Assembly: GCA_905250025.1 (NCBI GenBank)
Contig: CAJNOJ010000079.1
Coordinates: 125,597-189,596, forward strand
Length of the DNA stretch: 64,000 bases
From: Adineta ricciae
Taxonomy: Eukaryota; Rotifera; Eurotatoria; Adinetida; Adinetidae
Direction: 5' to 3'
In this document: positions 57,401 through 64,000 of the stretch, one piece after another
Layout: the number at the start of each line of letters is the position of its first letter
Numbering within the stretch: position 1 is the first letter of the stretch
The notes under the pieces: model-generated
The model's database searches: none
Told to the model about the DNA's origin: nothing
The model's input: the letters and a program-made list of their open reading frames with translations, nothing else
Translations under genes and position numbers: made by a program

Positions 57401-59147
57401 ATAATGTTATTTGTGCCCACGTGAGTACTGACGTATTTGAAGAAGAATGTAAATAACTACTCGATGAGTTTCTGATAATGACACGTAACGAGCCATCGTA
57501 TATTGAACTCGAAAACGCGATTCTCTTCTGTCGTGTTGCGAGAATGGTAACATCACCCACGATCATATCATACGTATTATTCGCCACCGCTTCTATCAGC
57601 TCATCGTAAGTTCGATTGGACGATAGCACAGTAGTATTCGATTTAAATTTCATTCGTTTCTGCAAATGGTCAATAAGATCGGGTGCATAGCCACTTAATT
57701 TAGTCTTCTTTCCTCCGTGTTCATCTTTTGTTTCTTCAATAATTGTCAAAGGAGGTATTTCAATGACAGCAATTCGCAGAGTTGCATTGGTCGCAAGCGC
57801 ATAACCTATAGGAGCAACCAGCGACCTTCCTGGCCATATTATTGTGTTTAATTCTGTATGCGAGACCCAATTATTCGTCTCCGACCAAACCAATACCGGC
57901 ACATAGTTCAAACCGTTCGAAAAACTTTGAATATTTTTCGCAATGTAGTAGCTACCATTGACCCGATCGGTTAGATTAGCCTTGAATCCTACAGGGCCAG
58001 ATACTCCAAGAAAAGTAGTGTTATCTATGATGTCAAACAACAAATCTGCACTGAGGAAACGTCGATGGAAGCATAAAGGAGTTTCCAAGAATGACGTACA
58101 TGATGCATTTTTTAGACAAAGTTCTCTCAACGACAGAATCAGCGACCAAGTTGCGTCGAATGAAAACAGTGCGTAATAATTTACATTACCTGGTCCGGGA
58201 AACGTTTCAGGTTCGTATTGCTGCCAAATGGCATACGCTTCGCGTAATAATGTCGCATTAAATGGAGCATTGATAACATTCCCTACAACCGGTTCTATCG
58301 TAAACATTCCAGCTAATCGATCGTAAACTGATGAATTGAAAATATTCAATGGGATATTGGAGCCCAGAATCCATGTAAAGCGTGGACCTAGAACATCACA
58401 ATCAAGCGCTTGTTGTAAAACCAAAGCTGCATAGTTTTCCTCAACCCACAAGATGACAATTCGCGCTGATCTGCTGTTTAGAAGAGTTTTCAAATCGTCG
58501 CGGATCGTTCGAGTGACAATATCAAAGATGATCATTCCAGTGACGTTTAGACCATGCTTGTCAAATGTTTCACTTATCGACTTCGCTCCACCGGATCCGA
58601 ATGCGTCGTTCTGATAGATAATTGTGCATGAAGTCCAATTGTATTTGAGAAACAATTTTGTAATCGCTAAGGCAGCTGCATTATCCGAAGGAACCGTGCG
58701 ATAGAAACTTCGATATATCTGTCGATCCGACAGATCAGGATCAGTAGCAGCATGAGATATCATGGGAATATCGAGTTTTTCAGCGAAAGGAGCAATATAA
58801 TGTGACTCGCGGGAAAACGTTGGTCCGACAATTCCGATAATATTCGACGAAGATGTTAGTAAACATGTTTTGCTCAGAGTATTTGCAACATTCTCTTCGC
58901 TGTCCATCACTTGCCAGCCCAAGAATTGTCCGCCGATCGTTATGTTATATTGATGAGAAAGTAAGATTGCTGATATGAACATGGCACGAGACTGAAGAGA
59001 TCGTAGGATTAGTTCTGTTGTGTCCACCTTACTACAGAATGTGCCAAGTATTTGCACTTTAGAAGAATTCATCGAAGGCCAAATGGCGGCGATGTACACC
59101 GCATGGAAACTCCCGACGAAGACGTATATCCAGAACCTTGTAAACAT
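54432..59147 (-). CDS. ionotropic glutamate receptor with C-terminal pseudo-ART tail (predicted fusion gene)
   Basis: Predicted exons: 59147-56618, 56509-56454, 56395-56345, 56297-56211, 56154-56049 and 56002-54432. All junctions agree in phase; introns are 108, 58, 47, 56 and 46 bp, and the total is about 1,466 residues (1,502 if the 108-bp frame-neutral intron is retained). Receptor part: signal peptide; ANF-type ligand-binding domain (residues 33-430); S1/S2 glutamate-binding lobes (RIAVIEIPPLTIIEE, ATRQKRIAFSSSIYDG, NRVGIIANSSIEDYYL); M1 about 574-598, pore/M3 about 615-652, M4 about 803-828. The usual SYTANLAAF of M3 is absent (FACFAARLIVELT). Tail: two copies of the alpha/beta domain of the ART-TPR family (FVVSASRGRIILPLVHS and SVSLVICIDCTTDLTHLL), then an ART-like region with Arg, STS and ExE all lost (VYVAQL, LTASRS, HPDVFIF). 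If not fused, these are two adjacent genes, with 56002-54432 lacking an obvious own start. Confidence 0.65.
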
Positions 59148-60137
59148 CCGCGTTGACGTTTTAAATGTTTATTCGTCTTCAATTGATGAATAATCTAAAA
59201 ATAACAAAATCAATATGGATCCACACATATCACCAGGCTCACAACACGCTAAATATTGAACGTTCGATGCTCATTAACAGGAATTTCAAAATACTATATC
59301 GATGCTCGCTTGTTGTATATACCCTTCTATTTTTTCAATTCATATATTAATGAATACATTCATACCTGATTAAAGTCTATTAATGGTGCATAGAGTCATA
59401 GGTAGTAATAGATGCAGAAACGAAAAAGTAGTTACTATTAAGGTACATTATGCGTCTCATTTTTGTCTCCTCTGTGCGAAATTGCCTAACCAACAAAAAA
59501 GAAAACTACTCATTCTTCTCTTCCTCTTTTCATGATGAAAATTTGACTCTGATGATAGTTAGATATTTTTTTCTACCTGTATCTTGGTTTTTTTAAATTT
59601 CCTTGTTGATCAATAGCGGATATCCAAAGTGTATTCCGTATGAGATAAATCAAACAAATATGACGACCAACACATAGTTTGGCTCTCTCATTGAAAATAA
59701 CAAAATCTTTATCAAGGGAATTGATTCGCGTTTTGTATTGTGTTTCACACTTCAGTTGACAGCTGAGGGAACTCGGATATAACTGCGAACGAAATTCTCA
59801 ACTGTTTTTGTACAGTATTGACTATTTGCGAGAACGTTGTTTTTACTTAGATTAGCTGAAGGAGTCGTATATCTTCAATTCATGCATTTCTCATTCAAAT
59901 GTATTTATTTTAATCTCGATATGGTAAATACGTCATAAGATCAACCATGCATTTCCTATCCATAATCACTGCAATATTTTCATGGATAGGTGAGACAGGT
60001 TATAATTTCCAATCGTCATAAAAAAAAGCACGTATTAGCTAAGAAAAATAAGCGTACAATATACGAGTATTGTATATTTCTTCTAATCGTCCGTTTCATC
60101 CATATAGTGCTCAATAGAGGAAAACGTTAAAATATCG
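59148..60137. other. intergenic, divergent promoters
   Basis: About 1 kb of AT-rich sequence between the receptor gene (-) and ART-TPR copy 2 (+). A 61-codon plus-strand frame at 59165-59350 is not supported. I see no RNA gene or repeat. Confidence 0.5.
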
Positions 60138-62487
60138 ATGGAGAACATAAATAATGTAGTTTCTGTGGCAACTGATGAGAATTTGGAAACATTTTCTCTC
60201 GCCTGGCTCGATGAAGAAGTCGATTCAACAGAAGAGAATAAACAAACTCAGCAACAGCTTCGACAAATCATCAATCACCTCAAAACGTTTCATGACAAAC
60301 AGCAATGTCATGACTATGTCACTTCACTTTCTTCACAAGATCGACTTGTTCTCATTGTCAGTGGTCGGTGTGGTCAAGAACTAGTTCCTCAAATTCATTC
60401 GCTTCGACAAGTCTCTGCAATTTACGTTTATTCCAAAGATGAACAGGCAAACGAGCAATGGACAAAGTGCTTTATCAAGGTACAACACACATCTCGTTTA
60501 CTTGCCAAAACTATTTTTGTCTGGCATTTTCTAGGTGCAAAAAGTGGCTACACAAGCCAAAGATTTAATTGATCACATCAAAACGAATCAGAACAACCAA
60601 ACAAAAGCAGACGAACCACTCTCAATCAACATCTTCAATTCGAATGGTGCGTCCGATCAGTCCACAACTGAACTCAATGGTAATTTCCTTCACTCACTTC
60701 TTCTCATCGATGTTCTTCTTCGATTGAAACCGAATGACAAAGATAAAGATCAGTTCATCACACTTTGCAAACAGCACTTCCATGACAACCACAGTGAACT
60801 CGCTTTTGTAGATGAATTTAAGCGAGAATATTCAAGTGACAAGGCAGTGTGGTGGTATAGTCGTCCGTCGTTTGTGTACAAAATGCTGAACAAGGCACTG
60901 CGAGTACAAAACATTGAGATTCTGTTTTTATTTCGTTTTGTGATCAACGACATTTATCGGCAACTGAAGCAGCATCAATGTGCATCACCATCACCTGTTC
61001 GTGTTTATCGAGGTCAGGTGATGTCAAGTGATGAATTAGAAATCTTACGACGATCGATTGGTGAACTTATATCGATCAATTCCTTTTTCTCAACTAGTCT
61101 TAAGCGAGAGAAAGCATCGGCATTTCTACCTAGGTCAACTGTGTCGGGTGATTTACATTGCGTGCTGTTTGATATTCATGCTGATCCAGCTGTATTGGTG
61201 TCAAAACCATTTGCTAAAATTAAAGAATTAAGTATTTCTAGGTACGAAGAAGAAGTATTGTTCATGACCGGATGCATCTTTCGTCTCAATAAGATTTGGC
61301 CAGATGACAACAAAAACATGTGGGTGATTGAAATGCAACTATGTGATGACAATGAACATGATTTGAAGACGCTGTTTGATCATATGAAGGAAGATCATGC
61401 AGACGGTGATGATGAAACAGATTTTCGCACTTTTGGTCGTATACTGCGTAGAATGGGAAAGTTTGAGTTAGCAGAGAAGATGCTGCAGCGTCATCTGAAT
61501 GAACTTCCACCGAATGATCCATTGCTTCGACGTGTATACTGGTCACTTGGTATGGTCACTCGAGATAAGGGTGATTATGATGCTAGTCTGAAGTGGTTCG
61601 AGAAATCATTGGAGATCTATATGAAAACTAAGTCATCTGATTATGTCACCATAGGAAATTTGTATAATTGTATTGGTGAGAGTCACAGGAGAAAGAATGA
61701 TAATGAAAAAGCATTGGAATATTTCAAGAAAGCAATCGCACTGTTTGAGGAAGCACACGCTGAGGATCATCCAGATATGGCTCATATCTACAACAACATT
61801 GGTCTAATCTATGAGAATCAGAAGAAGTATTCGGAAGCTCTTGCTTACTATGAGAAGTCATTGGATATCCGAAAGAAACATCTACCAGCTGATCATCCAG
61901 ACATAGCCATGTCATATAATAATATGGGATGTATATATGGTGCACTCGAACGATATGACCTTGCGATGGAACATTATACTCGAGCACTCAAGATTCGACT
62001 GAAATCCTTACCAGCTGATCATCCAAAAATAGGCACTTCAAATTATGATATTGGACGTATGTATTATCGCCTCAGACAATATGACCTTGCGATGAAGCAT
62101 CATACTCTAGCACTCGAGATTCGACTGAAATCCCTACCAGCTGATCATCCAAAAATAGGCACTTCAAATTATAATATTGGATGTATATATGATGCCCTCG
62201 AACGATATGACCTTGCGATGGAACATTATACTCGAGCACTCGAGATTCGACTGAAATCCCTACCTCGTGAACATCTAGATATCGCCAAGAGCTACAGCAG
62301 CATCGGTGTAATACATAAGAAGAAGGGTGAATGGCGAGAAGCATTGGCGAACTATGAAACAGCTGCCAAAATCTATCGTAGTTCGTTACCACTTCTACAT
62401 CGATACGTAATGGCAATCAACAACGACATTGCACGTGTGGCATCAAAACTAAAATATCATAGTATTGACGATACGCTTAAATTTTAG
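60138..62487 (+). CDS. ADP-ribosyltransferase with C-terminal TPR repeats, copy 2
   Basis: Two exons (60138-60479 and 60535-62487) with the same 342-bp first exon and phase-0 intron as the gene at 6166; 764 residues. The N-terminal alpha/beta domain reads LVLIVSGRCGQELVPQIHSL. The ART domain keeps the catalytic set: VRVYRGQ, FFSTSL, and glutamates in the ExE position (EEEVLF). There are seven TPR repeats against five in copy 1. The extra ones are 126-bp (42-codon) units in the 61900-62270 region sharing DHPKIGTSNY. Long stretches are nearly identical to copy 1 at DNA level (for example the exon-2 block coding LLIDVLLRLKPNDKDKDQ), while the segment around STS to ExE has diverged more. It is probably an active cytosolic mono-ART; target unknown. 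Confidence 0.88.
61891..62266 (+). repeat. three tandem 126-bp TPR-coding units
   Basis: The DNA coding PADHPKIGTSNY recurs at 62011 and 62137, exactly 126 bp apart, with only a few differences over the unit. The preceding unit (from about 61885) has the same layout, with DIAMSYNN in place of KIGTSNY. Each unit is one 42-residue TPR. In-frame expansion explains why this gene has two more repeats than its copy at 6166. Confidence 0.85.
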
Positions 62488-62891
62488 TAGTGAAGTCGAA
62501 AGGACAAGATTAGCTATTCGAACTAGTTTAAATATGCATTCAAACTAAGAACCGCGGTGCAAAAACACTTGATTGATTTCGTGTTTTTTTTCTTGAATAG
62601 AAGCAAATAAAATGATGACGAATGTGCAATATCAAAAAAGTAATCTTTCACTTGCGATTGATTCGAAGGCGGTTATTTTAGAAAAGCCTTTAATAACGAT
62701 TCAACACGATTTCCAAATGATGTCTGACAGTGTAATTGCAAAATTTTCTCGAAGATAAATTAGTCGATTTCTTTTTTTATATGATATTGTGATAGTTCAA
62801 AACAAAATACTGATGAAAAGCTAATTTCTTATACAGTCGAGCGATGTCAGACTCAAACAAATGTCAATGGCAGCGGGAAGATTATGGTCGA
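62488..62891. other. intergenic between convergent genes
   Basis: About 400 bp of 3' flank for both neighbours, AT-rich; AATAAAATG at about 62606 may be a polyadenylation signal. No other feature is seen. Confidence 0.5.
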
Positions 62892-63830
62892 TTAGTGTTG
62901 CTTTGTCCTCGACGCAGCTGATGATTGAGGCTTTACATTAGATGTAAGAGTGAGTGGTGCAAATACGCCGTTTTTCACTAAACTTGCTTTTCCTAACCAA
63001 CAATAATCGGTTCCATTTGGACCATGTATTTGAACACCCGTAAATAAAGCGTATTGACGATCTTTAAAATGCGTAGCGTCGTGTCGAACATGATTTTCTA
63101 AATCCCAAGTAATGGTTTGATAAGCAGCCATAGTCACTGCCAGCAAATCTGGCACCTTCTTCGGATCAGCCAGCAGGTCCGTTTGCTTAGCAATATGTTT
63201 TTTTAACATGCTCATTTCGATATCAGCTTCATCGAAATGCAAATTCAACTTATTTGAAGCAATTTCACTCGCAAACGCAGCAAGAGCACCGCATGCTGTG
63301 GTCTTCTCATTCATACCGCTACGTGTTCTGTAAACCGCACCAATATTTCCTTCGTGATCGATAGCAATATGTGTAAAACAATAGTAAATAAAACGACCAT
63401 CGTCGGGTGCATGATGATGTGCAGCTGCAAAGCCCGTTTTTCCACAGAACAACATACCACCCAACGAACCGCAGATGAATCCTTGTCCCCACATTGACTC
63501 AACTTCTTCTTCGAATGGACTAGTAATTTCATCGCGACATAATCCAATACAAACCAATGTATTAACATGAGGATAAAAACCTTTGGGTACCAGAGTTTGC
63601 TTCGTTTCAAAGACAAATTCTTCTAATCCATAAGCGTTTGGAAAGTATTTCTGTAATGTAGTTTGGAAACGATCTTCAGTACGACTTCGACTTGTCTTCA
63701 AACTTTGATGACATTGAGAACAGATACCATTCGTAGACGATTGATCTGTTACAGGAATCAGTGGACGACCATTTCGAGCAGAAGTCATCACATGATGGTC
63801 GTTCTGTTTTTGTGAAGAATGGGAACTCAT
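62892..63830 (-). CDS. LCIB/LCIC-like theta-type carbonic anhydrase
   Basis: The frame codes 312 residues from the ATG at 63830. It stays open upstream to a splice acceptor at about 63898, so the N-terminus may be longer and continue outside the window. It matches the limiting-CO2-inducible protein B/C family, theta-type carbonic anhydrases with a beta-CA-like active site (CO2 to bicarbonate). Seen: VCIGLCRDEITSPFEEEV, WGQGFICGSLGGMLFCGKTG, AAAHHHAPDDGRFIYY, and TTACGALAAFASE. The Cys (CRDE), His (HHHAPDD) and Cys (ACGA) have the order expected for zinc ligands. The first about 55 residues are polar with an added CSQCHQ pair, unlike algal forms. The family belongs to algae, diatoms and bacteria, so horizontal origin is likely. 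No targeting peptide is evident. Confidence 0.87.
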   Translation of the reverse strand: MSSHSSQKQNDHHVMTSARNGRPLIPVTDQSSTNGICSQCHQSLKTSRSRTEDRFQTTLQKYFPNAYGLEEFVFETKQTLVPKGFYPHVNTLVCIGLCRDEITSPFEEEVESMWGQGFICGSLGGMLFCGKTGFAAAHHHAPDDGRFIYYCFTHIAIDHEGNIGAVYRTRSGMNEKTTACGALAAFASEIASNKLNLHFDEADIEMSMLKKHIAKQTDLLADPKKVPDLLAVTMAAYQTITWDLENHVRHDATHFKDRQYALFTGVQIHGPNGTDYCWLGKASLVKNGVFAPLTLTSNVKPQSSAASRTKQH

Positions 63831-64000
63831 CTTGTGTTGAATTCTATGACGTTCGTTGGTTAATTTACCAGCTTGAGCAGAACTGAATATTGCCGCCTAA
63901 AAAGAAGCGAACATTTATATGTCATCATGACACAAGATAAACATGCAAAAATACTTTTCTCTTAATTTTTACTCCATCCTGTAACAGCGGTTGTCATAAC

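Noticed and set aside
1-64000. tRNA, rRNA or CRISPR structures
   Set aside because: I looked for cloverleaf-like segments and spaced repeats and saw none that I could support by eye; CRISPR arrays are not expected in this eukaryotic DNA.

Overview
The window is animal nuclear DNA, most likely from a bdelloid rotifer of the Adineta/Rotaria type. Introns are short (mostly 45-65 bp, GT..AG) and genes are tightly packed, with 16-80 bp between some convergent stop codons. Conserved animal genes (GABA-B receptor, nesprin-like giant protein, zinc transporter, UMP-CMP kinase) sit beside genes of bacterial, algal, plant or fungal type (M20D amidohydrolase, BBE-like FAD oxidase, bulb-type lectin, LCIB/theta carbonic anhydrase). 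ADP-ribosyltransferase (ART) genes with TPR repeats recur; I recognise this combination as typical of bdelloids from general knowledge, not from a search.

Layout: 1-784 is the 3' part of an alpha-1,3-fucosyltransferase (+). 807-4639 is a multi-exon GABA-B-type receptor (-). 6166-8263 is an ART-TPR gene (+). 8685-30976 is one giant minus-strand gene: two N-terminal calponin-homology domains of nesprin type, then a very long spectrin-repeat rod. 32761-34240 is a ZnT zinc transporter (+). 34320-34947 is a small secreted, probably GPI-anchored protein (-). 35392-35664 is a secreted peptide with three RFGPP repeats (-). 36072-37259 is an intronless M20D amidohydrolase (-). A Tc1/IS630-like transposase remnant lies at 39151-39460. 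UMP-CMP kinase is at 39679-40599 (+), a Ly6-like surface protein at 40853-41713 (+), an F-box/LRR protein at 41885-43762 (+), a BBE-like oxidase at 44197-46031 (+), a bulb-lectin protein at 46335-47132 (+), a second F-box protein at 47266-49043 (-), a two-pass membrane protein at 49507-50133 (+), a small two-exon gene at 50274-50574 (-), an MDR oxidoreductase at 50955-52258 (+), an ART-TPR gene at 52275-54311 (-), an ionotropic glutamate receptor joined by short exons to a pseudo-ART region at 54432-59147 (-), a second near-copy ART-TPR gene at 60138-62487 (+), and an LCIB-like carbonic anhydrase at 62892-63830 (-).

The most striking observation is that the glutamate receptor at 59147-56454 runs, through a chain of small phase-compatible introns, straight into the ART-like ORF at 56002-54432. 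This predicts one protein of about 1,470-1,500 residues: extracellular ligand-binding modules, a channel, and a large cytoplasmic tail. The tail holds two copies of the N-terminal alpha/beta domain seen in the ART-TPR proteins, plus an ART-like fold that has lost all three catalytic motifs. This rests on splice-site and phase reading only and needs transcript evidence.

Three single-N positions (19771, 42853, 44782) are each flanked by near-perfect direct repeats (159, 221 and 221 bp). They look like unmerged contig overlaps rather than biology, and they artificially lengthen three genes.
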